Shown here: piece after piece, positions 1-9,278 of the stretch
Position numbering within the stretch: position 1 is the first letter of the stretch
How the letters are laid out: each line of letters begins with the position of its first letter
Source of the DNA: CAZTHM01 sp041946825
GTDB lineage: Bacteria; Acidobacteriota; Terriglobia; UBA7540
Direction: 5' to 3'
Length of the DNA stretch: 64,000 nucleotides
NCBI GenBank assembly: GCA_041946825.1
Contig: JBHGBD010000007.1
Span: 1 to 64,000, forward strand
Position numbers and translations under genes: made by a program
The notes under the pieces: generated by a model
Seen by the model: the letters and a program-made list of their open reading frames with translations, nothing else
What the model was told of the DNA's origin: nothing
Databases searched by the model: none

Positions 1-58
1 CCTAGGACATCGCCCTTTCACGGCGGTAACGCGGGTTCGAATCCCGCCGGGGACGCCA
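1..58 (+). tRNA. tRNA-Glu (UUC), 5' part cut by window edge
   Basis: The window opens inside a tRNA. The anticodon stem-loop reads CGCCC-TTTCA-CGGCG with anticodon TTC, followed by a T arm with GTTCGAATC and the 3' acceptor strand GGGGAC. The discriminator G55 is followed by a genomically encoded CCA (56-58). The first part (acceptor 5' strand and D arm) lies upstream of the window. The identity as Glu follows from the anticodon. Confidence 0.93.
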
Positions 59-388
59 TCAATTCACAAGACTTACTGGCTTTTCACTGTCCGGCAACTG
101 CTTCGCGCTGACGATCGGGTGACCAAGGGGCTTGCGTTCGGCCTCATTGGGGGCATCAAGGACCGCATCAAGGCCGTTCACCGCCGCTTCCACCTGAAGG
201 CTGGCGACTCTGGCGGACGTGGTCCACCTCCAAGCCTGTGCATTCCTTCTTCCACCGCTGAAAGGTCCGCTCCCAGATTTCCGCTCTACGTATCAGCTCC
301 GCCACCCGGACTCCACCTCGTCCTGCTCCGGCACTGCCACAAACTACTCCGCCGGGACCAGCGGGCCGCCGAATCGAAGGTGCGGATT
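59..388. other. Intergenic, no gene seen
   Basis: About 330 bases between tRNA-Glu and the stop of the malectin regulator. I see no coding signal of its own, no obvious tRNA and no clear terminator. The open frame that crosses it continues antisense into the regulator and looks spurious. Confidence 0.6.
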
Positions 389-2005
389 CTAGGGCTCACT
401 GCGCACTTCGATGGCATTCACACAAGCGTAGTTCTTCATCGGGACGAATGTCAGAAGGAGCTTGCCCTGGGGGTTGGGTTCGAGATTGTGGAAGGTCTTG
501 ACGAGGGCGCGATTGGCGCTGCCAGCCTCTTTCAAGATATCGAACTCATGCAGGATGCGCACACCATTACAATAGACATCAAATAAGCGGCTTCCGACTC
601 CCCCGCCGCCGGGATTCTGCGGCCCGAAGTAAGTTTCGGCAAAGTGCAGCGCCAGAGCATACCGGCCCTCGGCGACAGGGATAGCGTAACTGAAATGGCC
701 GAAACGTTCGCCCAGATAGAGGTCTGGATCCGAGGTCTGGGATACGGGTCGGTTGTGAAGAACCAGCCGCCCCTGGTGCGCGTAGTTATCGGGTTTCCAA
801 ACCTCTCCTGCGTGGTCCGTGTATGAGTTCGCCTGGGCCACGATACGAACCGGATGCATTCTTCCAGGAATGCCGGGGACAATTTCAAGAGCGTTCAAAA
901 TGGCCTCATCCTGCGGCGGGGTGGGGCCTTGATATTTGAAGAACCGCAGGTGGAGCTGCCCGTCGGGAGCCGGGGTTACGTCCCGGAATACGCGCACATC
1001 GGCGGTATTCGGGGCGCCCGCGTCGGCCAAGGGGTCGAACTCAGCGAGGATCGGTTTGCCATTCATTTCCACGTTAAATATGCGGCTGCTCTCACCGCCT
1101 CCCGCAAGGGACCCTGCACCATACACAATTTCAGCAAAATGGAGCCGGAGTTCGTACACACCCGGCTCGAGCGGAATATCGTAACGGAACGCGCCGTAAC
1201 GGCAGGTCTGGTAAACCGTAGCATCCGAGGTGCGCGCAATTAACTGAGGACCCACGCCCAGAACCGTGCCACCCGTGTAATATCGGTCCGGCCCCCACAC
1301 CTCTCCCGCATGGTCGATATACCGGTTCCTCGAGTAACCGGCCAGAATCCGGAGCGCTTGCCCGGGCTCACCGCCAATTACGGCTTTTCCGCCTTCAATC
1401 CCGAAGGCGTCGGAATTCGTCGCCTGGAATCGCAGGAGTTTTCCTTTCCATACAAAGGCTGCGGCGGCAACGAGAATGAACGCCAGCATCGCCACAAGGG
1501 GGCGGGATAGCCTATGACTGCGCCATGGAGGCCGCGAGGGGAGCCCCGTTCGCGTCGATATCCCTGAGGGTTCTGGGATCAGGTCCGGCGCGGTTGGTTT
1601 CTCCTGACCCTCGATCCTGTTTCCAGCCTCATTGGAAGCTGGGGTTGCGGCCTGTGCTGCCACGTCAACGTGTGGCGAAAAATGCGGGGCGTACTTGCCT
1701 GGCTCGAGGACGACTGCGACCGGGTCGCGAACGCCCTCGGTTTCGTAGTATTTCTTCAGCTTATCGCGCAGCCGGTGCAACTCAACGCGGACGACCGAGT
1801 TGCTCGTAGGATCGAAATCGGGGGGACGGCCAAGCGCTTCAACTCCTATATTGTATTCCTTCAGGTCGCAGGCCCGGCCGTCGAAGTACTTCCCACAAAT
1901 GTAACTCAGAAGTCTCGCTAGACTTTGAGACTTGGAGAAGATCTGGGAGGCAAGGACCGCTTCCAATGCGGCCTTCTCCTCCTCATGGCTGACACCCTGC
2001 GGCAT
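389..2005 (-). CDS. Membrane-bound winged-helix regulator with two malectin domains
   Basis: Predicted 538-residue one-component regulator. Residues about 5-108 match the OmpR/CadC-like N-terminal domain common in Acidobacteriota (LLSYICGKYFDGRACDLKEY, later SVVRVELHRLRDKLKKYYE). A Pro-rich linker follows, then one transmembrane segment at about 170-186. Two malectin-like carbohydrate-binding domains follow at about 218-378 and 386-535; both carry Y-x-D-H-A-G-E-V-W, a G-x-Y-x-L-x-L-H-F-A-E strand and a final NALEI/NAIEV strand. Expected topology is a cytoplasmic DNA-binding head and a periplasmic sugar sensor, as in ToxR/CadC. A start at 2005 is preferred over 2053 because the upstream extension (Trp-rich) looks non-coding. 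The gene is divergent from the TonB receptor at 2413, so it may regulate it; that is inference. Confidence 0.82.
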   Translation of the reverse strand: MPQGVSHEEEKAALEAVLASQIFSKSQSLARLLSYICGKYFDGRACDLKEYNIGVEALGRPPDFDPTSNSVVRVELHRLRDKLKKYYETEGVRDPVAVVLEPGKYAPHFSPHVDVAAQAATPASNEAGNRIEGQEKPTAPDLIPEPSGISTRTGLPSRPPWRSHRLSRPLVAMLAFILVAAAAFVWKGKLLRFQATNSDAFGIEGGKAVIGGEPGQALRILAGYSRNRYIDHAGEVWGPDRYYTGGTVLGVGPQLIARTSDATVYQTCRYGAFRYDIPLEPGVYELRLHFAEIVYGAGSLAGGGESSRIFNVEMNGKPILAEFDPLADAGAPNTADVRVFRDVTPAPDGQLHLRFFKYQGPTPPQDEAILNALEIVPGIPGRMHPVRIVAQANSYTDHAGEVWKPDNYAHQGRLVLHNRPVSQTSDPDLYLGERFGHFSYAIPVAEGRYALALHFAETYFGPQNPGGGGVGSRLFDVYCNGVRILHEFDILKEAGSANRALVKTFHNLEPNPQGKLLLTFVPMKNYACVNAIEVRSEP

Positions 2006-2412
2006 GGCATATCCCCGGCTTGTGGGGGGAACATACCACCACCAGTACTTCAAAGCAACTGAACCGGTAGCTTGTAACGTGCCGGTAACACGTCAAGGCG
2101 ATTTCGCAGGAATCACACAAAACACGGCCTGCGAAGTCTCGTGTAACCGTTACCTAACGGGTTGAAACTTGTTCTGCGCAGGAATAGTGATTGATTCTGG
2201 GCGCGTCGGGTAGGTCAAACTCGGCGGGTCGAATACTCAGAAAACATTAGGTGGGAGCGGAAGTGTGGTTCGCTCTCCGCGGCGGGAAGGTACGCGGGTT
2301 GGGTCTTTCCTTAGAAGGTGGTACTCCGGCCCTTGCCGCGTAAGGCTCAGGAGTGCCATTCACTAACGCTCACAGAGAGTTCCTCCAAGAAAGGGGGGCA
2401 ACTAAACCAGCC
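2006..2412. promoter_or_regulatory. Divergent intergenic region, regulator and TonB receptor
   Basis: About 400 bases separate the start of the malectin regulator (minus) from the start of the TonB receptor (plus), so promoters for both should lie here. A possible sigma70 pair for the receptor is TTGAAA at 2162-2167 with TAGTGA 17 bases on; the match is weak. A G-rich run (AAAGGGGGG, ending near 2398) precedes the receptor start. No clear operator palindrome was recognised. Confidence 0.4.
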
Positions 2413-5400
2413 ATGAGAAACTGTATCAAGTTAATAATCGCGATTGCTCTTCTGGCGGCGCCAGTCAGGCAATTGCTCGCCCAATCGCTATTCGGCTCGC
2501 TGACCGGTATTGTAAGTGACCCCTCGGGCGCGGTAATACCGGGTGCGACGGTCAAACTGGTCAACCAACAATCAGGCTCCACACGTGAGACGGCCACCAC
2601 CACAGAGGGGTATTTCAGCTTCGCCTCCGTGGCGGTGGGCAACTTCACTTACAAGCTTACCGTCGAGGCGACAGGCTTCGCGACTTACCAGGCGACGGAC
2701 CTGGCCATCCTGGGCGGCGAAAAGCGCAACGTGAACGTGGAACTCAAGGTTGGCACGACCGCTCAAACCATTGAGGTCACGGGCGTTGCTACGTCCGTTG
2801 TGCCAGTCGACTCGGGGGAGAAATCGCAGACGCTCACCACCAAAGAGCTCACGAACTTTGTTTACGTGAGCAGTAACGCGGCCGAACTTATCAAGATGAT
2901 GCCAGGTTTCGCCATCCAGAACGGGTCGTCCAACCGGGCCAACTTCACCGGCGAAGTGATCGGCATCAATGCCAACGGCGACGCGGGGAGCCAGAGCCCG
3001 CTCAACAACGCGTACAGCTATAACGGGCTGCCCGGCAACTCTCTGGACATCACGGCGGACGGGGCGCACGTTTCCGACCCGGGCTGCAATTGCGACACGC
3101 CGGTCAATCCCAACGCTGACATGATCTCGGAGTTCAAGGTTCTCACCTCGAATTTCAGCGCGGAGAACCAGAAGGGCCCCATCGTTGTCAGCTCCGTGAC
3201 CAAGGCGGGGGGCAGCCAGTTCCACGGCTCCGGCTTCTTCAGTATGCGCGACTACCGGATGAACGCCAACGACTGGCTGAACAACCGGAACAATGCGCCG
3301 AAGCCGGCCAACAAGTATTACTACCCGGGCGGCACCCTCGGCGGCCCACTCACTCCAGGACGCGAAAAGCTGTTCTTCTTTACCGGTTACGAGTACTTCC
3401 ACCAGGTGCTGGACACCGGCCTGCTGCGCGCGACCGTTCCTACCCCGGGCATGCTCCAGGGGGATTTTTCGACAGCCGAGTTGGAGAAAATCGGCGACGC
3501 AAACAACCGGTATGTCACGGCTTCGGGTTCACCCGTGGCCAGCCCTTGCGATCCCAACGCCGCGCCGGAGGACTACACTCCCTGCCTTAACGCGGCAGCT
3601 CTGGCCCAGTATCCCGGCGGGATCATTCCGGAATCGGACCTCGATCCCAACATGATCGCGCTGATGAAGCTGTATCCCGCCGCCAACGCCGATCCCAGCC
3701 AGACCGGCGGGTACAACTACGTGCAGGCCCTCGTGTTCAACCAGAACAACCACCAATGGGCGACGCGAGTGGACTACAACATCAGCAACAATACGAAGCT
3801 GTTCGTCCGCTACAACCTGCAGCGCGAAGTGCAGCAGTTCCCGGTAGGACTCTGGTGGCGGAACGGCAGCCAGGTTCCCTACCCGACGCCCATCCTGGGC
3901 AAGAACCGTTCGGATTCCTTGTCGGTCTCGTTGACTCACGTGTTCAGCCCGACGATGACCAACGAATTCGTCTTCGGGTACACCTTTATCGGCTTCCCCA
4001 ACGTGTTTGAGGATCCGTCGAAGGTGGACCGCGCGAACGTGGGTTACACCTATAAGGGTTTGTTCAAGAACGGCGTCGCCCAGATCCCCTCGTATGGAAA
4101 CTACGGCAGTGAAGCGGCGTTCATGTTCAATCCCGGCGGCTTCGAGGCGGGGGGACCTTCGTCGGGTCTTTATGCCAACAAGTACATGCCCAGCTTCAGC
4201 GACACATTCGCCAAGGTCATGGGCACCCACACGATCAAGGCAGGTTTCTTCTGGGAGTGGATTCGGAATGCCCAGCCTGCCAACAACAATACCAACGGGT
4301 TCCTGCAGGTCAGCTCTTCGGGCAACACCAATACCCTTGGAGATGCGATCGCCGATCTGACCGTGGGCATCCTGAGCGGCTACAACGAAGCCTCCTTCAA
4401 CCGCATCAACAACATTTCCTACAACACTTACGAGGCCTTCGTGCAAGACGACTGGAAGGTAACCCGGCGGCTGACCATCAACTACGGCATCCGCATCACG
4501 CACTTCCAGCCCTGGATCGACCGCGAAGGGTTCGGTTATGCGATCTTTGATGAAGGAGCTTTCGATCCGAGCTGCGCGGCTCCGCCCACGTATTGCGGGT
4601 TCAAATGGCATGCCATGGATTCGAGCATTCCGATGGGCGGATTCCCCACGCGCTTCGCGTTCTACCAGCCGCGTTTTGGCGCTGCTTACGACCTGTTTGG
4701 AAACAGCAAGACGGTCCTGCGGGGCGGCTGGGGACGGTACTTCTTCCACGCCGGGCAGTTTACCAATGGCCTGGACGCCTCGGCGGGGGTGAAGTCGTAC
4801 AATCTCGGCAATAACGTTCCCGTGGCCGGAGGTGGCACGATTCCCTTACTGGCCAAGGAACTGGACACCCTCAGCCTCGAAGCTTCGGCGTCCGGCCCCG
4901 CGGCCGTGGATAGCAGAGACGACAAGCAACCCTACACCGACAGCTACAGCTTCACGATTTCGCAGCGTACCCCCTGGTCGGGCTTGCTGGAGCTTTCCTA
5001 CGTCGGTAACCGGAGCCGCGATCTCCCAAGTGCTGGTAACGGCGGCAGTCTGGGATTTCCCACTCTGAATCTCAACATGGTGCCCATAGGAGCGATGCTT
5101 TCATCGAACAACGGCGGTGTCGATCCGGGCTCGCTTGTCGCCGACCAGTTCCGACCGCTGCAGGGCTATTCGAACCTCGATGTTGCAACCAACAATGGAT
5201 ATGCAAACTACAACTCTCTGCAGGTGACCTGGTTGCGGACCCAAGGCCGGTACACCATCAACATGAACTATACTTACGGCAAGGCATTGGGGATCCTCGG
5301 TGCGAATGGCAGGCTGTCCAACGAGTTCAACCTGGACGACAACTACGGTGTGCTGAACAGCAACCGCACGCACCTCTTCAACACCGCCTACTCCGTCCAA

Positions 5401-5973
5401 CTCCCCGACGCCAGCAAGAGCGCGCTGGCGGGGCTGGCCGTCAATGGGTGGCAGGTCTCCGGCCTCTTCCAGCTCCAGAGCGGCCCCAACCTGACGGGTT
5501 ACCAAAACCAGAACTTCGGCATGAATCTCAACAGCGCGAAGATCCCTGGCACCGCGTTCAACATCAGCAACGTCTCGTTGTTGGGGACGCCGAATATTCA
5601 GCTCAACCCCGTTCTCACCTGTGACCCCAGGAAGGGTGTTTCGGGGCAACAGTACATCAACGCAGGCTGCTTTGCGGTCCCGACCGCGATCGGCGAGAAT
5701 GGGCCGACAATTCTGCCGGCTATTTACGGACCGGGCTTCTTCAACTTCGACTTGGGAATCTTCAAGAGCTTCAGGATCACCGAGACGAAGTCGTTCCAGT
5801 TCCGCTTTGAGGGCTACAATATCTTGAACCATCCGCTGTGGTCCTTCAACGGCGGGAACCTCGGTCTGAGCTTCGATCCGAACACCCTGGAAGTCAATAA
5901 TCCGAACTTCGGGAAAACCACGGATAAGCAGGGGCATCGGATCATTATGCTGTCGTTCAAGTTCCTGTTCTAA
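2413..5973 (+). CDS. TonB-dependent receptor, Oar-like, with carboxypeptidase-regulatory-like domain
   Basis: Outer-membrane receptor of 1186 residues for energised uptake of a large substrate, unidentified here. A Sec signal peptide (MRNCIKLIIAIALLAAPVRQ) fixes the start at 2413 rather than 2353. Next comes a beta-sandwich carboxypeptidase-regulatory-like domain (about 28-115; GSLTGIVSDPSGAVIPGATV is diagnostic), then a plug domain with ISEFKVLTSNFSAENQKGPI and a long beta-barrel. The chain ends in aromatic F-K-F-L-F, the usual BAM signal. This architecture (Oar-like, SusC-related) is greatly expanded in Acidobacteriota. No SusD-like partner is adjacent. A strong terminator follows 37 bases downstream, so the gene probably forms its own transcript, perhaps controlled by the divergent malectin regulator. 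Confidence 0.93.
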   Translation: MRNCIKLIIAIALLAAPVRQLLAQSLFGSLTGIVSDPSGAVIPGATVKLVNQQSGSTRETATTTEGYFSFASVAVGNFTYKLTVEATGFATYQATDLAILGGEKRNVNVELKVGTTAQTIEVTGVATSVVPVDSGEKSQTLTTKELTNFVYVSSNAAELIKMMPGFAIQNGSSNRANFTGEVIGINANGDAGSQSPLNNAYSYNGLPGNSLDITADGAHVSDPGCNCDTPVNPNADMISEFKVLTSNFSAENQKGPIVVSSVTKAGGSQFHGSGFFSMRDYRMNANDWLNNRNNAPKPANKYYYPGGTLGGPLTPGREKLFFFTGYEYFHQVLDTGLLRATVPTPGMLQGDFSTAELEKIGDANNRYVTASGSPVASPCDPNAAPEDYTPCLNAAALAQYPGGIIPESDLDPNMIALMKLYPAANADPSQTGGYNYVQALVFNQNNHQWATRVDYNISNNTKLFVRYNLQREVQQFPVGLWWRNGSQVPYPTPILGKNRSDSLSVSLTHVFSPTMTNEFVFGYTFIGFPNVFEDPSKVDRANVGYTYKGLFKNGVAQIPSYGNYGSEAAFMFNPGGFEAGGPSSGLYANKYMPSFSDTFAKVMGTHTIKAGFFWEWIRNAQPANNNTNGFLQVSSSGNTNTLGDAIADLTVGILSGYNEASFNRINNISYNTYEAFVQDDWKVTRRLTINYGIRITHFQPWIDREGFGYAIFDEGAFDPSCAAPPTYCGFKWHAMDSSIPMGGFPTRFAFYQPRFGAAYDLFGNSKTVLRGGWGRYFFHAGQFTNGLDASAGVKSYNLGNNVPVAGGGTIPLLAKELDTLSLEASASGPAAVDSRDDKQPYTDSYSFTISQRTPWSGLLELSYVGNRSRDLPSAGNGGSLGFPTLNLNMVPIGAMLSSNNGGVDPGSLVADQFRPLQGYSNLDVATNNGYANYNSLQVTWLRTQGRYTINMNYTYGKALGILGANGRLSNEFNLDDNYGVLNSNRTHLFNTAYSVQLPDASKSALAGLAVNGWQVSGLFQLQSGPNLTGYQNQNFGMNLNSAKIPGTAFNISNVSLLGTPNIQLNPVLTCDPRKGVSGQQYINAGCFAVPTAIGENGPTILPAIYGPGFFNFDLGIFKSFRITETKSFQFRFEGYNILNHPLWSFNGGNLGLSFDPNTLEVNNPNFGKTTDKQGHRIIMLSFKFLF

Positions 5974-6009
5974 TCGCGCATGGACGAACGCCGGCACAAA
6001 GCCATGAAA

Positions 6010-6040
6010 AGGGCCGCTCGCAAGGGCGGCCCTCTTTTTT
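6010..6040 (+). terminator. Rho-independent terminator after TonB receptor
   Basis: A perfect 8-bp stem AGGGCCGC (6010-6017) pairs with GCGGCCCT (6026-6033) across an 8-base loop and runs into TCTTTTTT. This is a textbook intrinsic terminator and separates the receptor from the TPR/FG-GAP genes downstream. Confidence 0.92.
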
Positions 6041-6148
6041 GTAAGATGAAAGGCCCCTGGGGCTGACCACGTGGGAGCGGTCATCGTTCACCCTTTATTC
6101 TTTCGGAGTTCCTGTCGGCTCGGCTATACTCGCGGGTTGAGGAAGGCC

Positions 6149-7342
6149 ATGGAACGCGGTTCTGGAGCGTGCGCGCCTGCTTTCTTGATTCTTCGGATGC
6201 TCTGCGCGCTTGTTGTCCTCTTACCTCTGGGAAGAGCCCAGGCTGGCCAGAGCACGCAGAATCCCCAGGAACTGCTGAAAGAAGCGGAGTCGCTGCATCG
6301 GGCCGGCAAGCTGGATCAGGCAATCGAAATCTATCGCACCATCTTGAAACAATACCCGAACGTTGCGCCTGTCAGGTCGAACCTGGGCGCGGCGCTGGCG
6401 GGCGCCGGACGGTACGAGGAAGCGATCGTTGAGTATAGACGCGCGCTGGAACTGCAGCCGCATCCGCAGATCCGCCTGAACCTCGCACTGGCGTATTACA
6501 AGGCTCTGCAGCTCAACGAGGCTGTTAACCAGCTTCTGCCCCTCCACACCTCCGACCCCGCGGACCTGAAAATCGCTCTTCTCTTGGGGGATTGCTACTT
6601 CCGCCTGGGGGAGTTTAAGAAGGCGGCAGAAATCCTCCAGCCGCTCGAAGCTGCGCACCCGAGAGAGCAGGCGCTCAACTACCTGCTGGGAATGGCGCTC
6701 ATCAACGACGGGCAAGCGAGCAAGGGGGAAGTTCTGGTAGATCGAATTCTCCGGGACGGCAATTCGGCCGAGGCCCACTTGTTGCTTGGGGCCGCGCGGT
6801 TGGCGATCTACGACGCGTCGGGCGCCATCGACGAGCTTTCTCTCGCCGTCAAGATCAATCCCCAGCTGCCACAAGTTCATTACCTCTACGGGAAGGCGCT
6901 GCTGACCCTCGGCAACCGGACGGAAGCCATGAAGAACTTTCGGGAGGAACTCGCGATCGACCCTAACGAATTCGGGTCCAATCTCTATCTCGGCGTCCTG
7001 CTGAATCAGGAGGAGCAGTACAAGGAGGCCGTCCCCTACCTCGTTCGGGCGCTCCAGGTGCGGCCCGACGAGCCGGCGGCCCGTTACCAGATCGCGATCG
7101 GCGAGATCGGAGCGGGGAATCTCGAGCAAGCAAGGAAGTCACTCGAAAATCTCGTTAAAGACAGCCCGAGTTTTCTGGACGCCCATGTCTCCTTGGCGAG
7201 GCTCTATTACAGGTTTCGGATGAAGGAAGAGGGTGACCGCGAGAGGGCCATCATCGATAAACTCAACGCCGAAGTCCAGGCCCGGAAGCGTGCCCAGGCC
7301 GACGAGGCAACTACCAACGCGGCGACCACGAATCCTCCTTAA
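6149..7342 (+). CDS. Secreted TPR-repeat protein
   Basis: Predicted 397-residue exported protein made almost entirely of tetratricopeptide repeats. The start at 6149 is chosen because GAGGAAGG lies just upstream and the product begins with a signal sequence (hydrophobic stretch ILRMLCALVVLLPLG ending near AQAGQ). At least eight TPR-like units follow, with typical A-x-x-x-Y/L helices (LLKEAESLHRAGKLDQAIEI, GRYEEAIVEYRRALELQP). It is the first of three co-directional genes and is similar in length and repeat pattern to the N-terminal part of the gene at 9279, suggesting duplication. TPRs mediate protein-protein contacts; the partner may be the FG-GAP/ASPIC protein encoded next. No enzymatic domain is visible. 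Confidence 0.85.
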   Translation: MERGSGACAPAFLILRMLCALVVLLPLGRAQAGQSTQNPQELLKEAESLHRAGKLDQAIEIYRTILKQYPNVAPVRSNLGAALAGAGRYEEAIVEYRRALELQPHPQIRLNLALAYYKALQLNEAVNQLLPLHTSDPADLKIALLLGDCYFRLGEFKKAAEILQPLEAAHPREQALNYLLGMALINDGQASKGEVLVDRILRDGNSAEAHLLLGAARLAIYDASGAIDELSLAVKINPQLPQVHYLYGKALLTLGNRTEAMKNFREELAIDPNEFGSNLYLGVLLNQEEQYKEAVPYLVRALQVRPDEPAARYQIAIGEIGAGNLEQARKSLENLVKDSPSFLDAHVSLARLYYRFRMKEEGDRERAIIDKLNAEVQARKRAQADEATTNAATTNPP

Positions 7343-7396
7343 TTATTCCTTCCCGGGTGCAACCCGCTCAGCCTCGTCGGGCGAGGGTCGTAACGA

Positions 7397-9157
7397 ATGG
7401 TTGGCGCGAAAAGGACCAACAAAACGGCAAGCCGGCGCAGCCGGATCCCCATGGCGGTGGGCTTCGCCGCACTGCTCGGTTTGGGACTCTCGGGGCGAAT
7501 TCCGCAGACGGCGGATCCGGCCATTCCACGGGCGCCTGATGGGCTGCCGGTCTTTGAGGTCATTCCGGACTCGGCCAGCGGAATCACGTTCGATCACGTG
7601 AGCGGACGATCCCCGCAATACTACCTGCCGGAAACTCTGGGCGGTGGCGGTGGTTTTATCGATTACGACAATGACGGCTGGATGGACATCTACCTGGTGA
7701 ACAGCGGCAAGTGCGACTTCTTTGACCCGAAGCCGCCCCTCCGCAACGCTCTTTACCGCAACAACCACGACGGGACGTTCACGGACGTGACCGAAAAGGC
7801 CGGATTGGCAGGAGGCGGCTACGGGATGGGTGTGGCGGTCGGGGATTACGATCGGGACGGCTGGCCTGACCTTTGCTTGACCCAGTATGGGCGCTCGCTC
7901 CTCTACCACAACAACGGCAACGGCACGTTCACCGACGTGACCGACAGGGCGGGCATCCATGCCGTCGGCCTTGCGGCGAGCGCCGTGTGGTTCGATTATG
8001 ACAACGATGGGCGTCTGGATCTGTTCATTTGCCGGTCTGTGGATTTCAATAAGGCAAACAACAAGTTCTGCGGGTTCGGCGAAACGACTGAACGCTACTA
8101 CTGCATCCCGAACGTCTACGACCCGATGCCGAGCTGGCTCTTTCACAACAACGGAGATGGGACCTTCACGGACGTCAGCAAGCCCTCGGGGATTGACCGC
8201 GCAGCCGGCATTGCCTGGGGCGCCGTGGCCACCGACGTCAACAACGACGGGCTGATGGATCTTTTCATCGCCAACGATATGGTGGCGAATTTCCTCTTTA
8301 TGAATCGGGGTGGCGGGAAATTCGAAGAAGTCGGGCTTCAATCGGGCGTCGGTTACAGCGCAGACGGGCGAGTGAGATCAGGGATGGGCGCCGACTCTGC
8401 CGACTATGATCAGGACGGTTGGATGGACCTCTTCCTAACCGACGTGGACGAGGAAATGTTCTCCCTCTATCACAATAACCGCGATGAGATGTTTGACGAC
8501 CAGTCGGTCTCCAACGGCATCGGGATGACGGTGCGTGCCATGAGCGGCTGGGGCGTGAAATTCCTGGATTACGACAGCGATGGCAATATTGATATCTTCA
8601 TCGTTTCCGGCCATCCGGACAACAAAGTCACACAGCGGCACAGCAAGATTCAATATGAGGAAAACCCACTGCTGTGGCGCAATCTGGGCGGGGACTTCCG
8701 CAACACCTATCAGAACGTCAGCGAGCAGAGCGGACCGGTCTTCCAACAGGTATTTGCGGCGCGGGGGCTCGCGATCGGCGACTATAACAATGACGGCGGT
8801 GTGGATGTGCTGATGTGTCTGAATGACGGAGCTCCCGTGCTGATGCGGAACAACGTCGGGAAACTCAACCACTGGCTGGGTATCCAGCTCAAGGGCACTG
8901 TGGCCAATCCCGATGCGGTCGGCGCTAAACTTACCTGGCAAACCAGCGATCTGAAGCGGTACGTCTATAAGATCGCGGGAGGAGGCTATCTCTCCGCGCA
9001 TGACCCAAGGCTCGTGCTGGGAATCGGCCGCCGGACAAAAATCGATTCGCTTGAAATCAAGTGGCCGGCCCCCAGCACTAGAGTGGATCGATTTAATGAT
9101 CTTCCGATGGACCGCTATATTACGATCGTGGAAGGAAAAGGAATCACCAAGCCCTGA
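7397..9157 (+). CDS. FG-GAP/VCBS-repeat protein with C-terminal ASPIC/UnbV domain (CRTAC1-like)
   Basis: Exported 586-residue protein related to the family that includes vertebrate CRTAC1. After an Arg-rich signal anchor come repeated FG-GAP/VCBS blades with calcium-loop motifs such as DYDNDGWMDIYLVN, DYDRDGWPDLCLTQ, DYDNDGRLDLFICR, DVNNDGLMDLFIAN, DYDQDGWMDLFLTD, DYDSDGNIDIFIVS and DYNNDGGVDVLMC. The final ~90 residues (NHWLGIQLKGTVANPDAVGA and VLGIGRRTKIDSLEIKWPAP) are the ASPIC/UnbV domain. The expected fold is a beta-propeller binding Ca2+, outside the cytoplasm. A GAGGG motif precedes the ATG. It sits between two TPR proteins 54 and 121 bases away, so the three are probably co-transcribed. 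Ligand and role are unknown. Confidence 0.92.
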   Translation: MVGAKRTNKTASRRSRIPMAVGFAALLGLGLSGRIPQTADPAIPRAPDGLPVFEVIPDSASGITFDHVSGRSPQYYLPETLGGGGGFIDYDNDGWMDIYLVNSGKCDFFDPKPPLRNALYRNNHDGTFTDVTEKAGLAGGGYGMGVAVGDYDRDGWPDLCLTQYGRSLLYHNNGNGTFTDVTDRAGIHAVGLAASAVWFDYDNDGRLDLFICRSVDFNKANNKFCGFGETTERYYCIPNVYDPMPSWLFHNNGDGTFTDVSKPSGIDRAAGIAWGAVATDVNNDGLMDLFIANDMVANFLFMNRGGGKFEEVGLQSGVGYSADGRVRSGMGADSADYDQDGWMDLFLTDVDEEMFSLYHNNRDEMFDDQSVSNGIGMTVRAMSGWGVKFLDYDSDGNIDIFIVSGHPDNKVTQRHSKIQYEENPLLWRNLGGDFRNTYQNVSEQSGPVFQQVFAARGLAIGDYNNDGGVDVLMCLNDGAPVLMRNNVGKLNHWLGIQLKGTVANPDAVGAKLTWQTSDLKRYVYKIAGGGYLSAHDPRLVLGIGRRTKIDSLEIKWPAPSTRVDRFNDLPMDRYITIVEGKGITKP

Positions 9158-9278
9158 CTTATCCCTCGCTCCGTACGGCAGGAAAGCGTTGGCAGAAGGT
9201 GGAGAAACCCGTGCCCGGAATCTGCGCTCCCCCGACTGGGGAAAGCCCTCGATCCCTGGATTTGTGCCGTCAACGTCA

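Noticed and set aside
2310..2340. Sigma54 promoter (TGGTACT...TTGCCG) before the TonB receptor
   Set aside because: The distance between the GG and GC elements is 13 bases instead of 10, so it does not fit the -24/-12 rule.
3529..4749. Long open frame of about 400 codons antisense to the TonB receptor
   Set aside because: It is a shadow of a high-GC gene in the opposite frame: composition is Arg/Val/Gly-rich, no motif, no ribosome site, and the receptor on the other strand is certain. Similar antisense frames at 7343-8341, 11585-12646, 18702-19652, 48780-50132 and 62147-63190 were rejected for the same reason.
9000..9278. N-terminal extension of the TPR-deiodinase protein
   Set aside because: It overlaps the end of the FG-GAP/ASPIC gene in another frame and would bury the clear signal peptide that begins at 9279.
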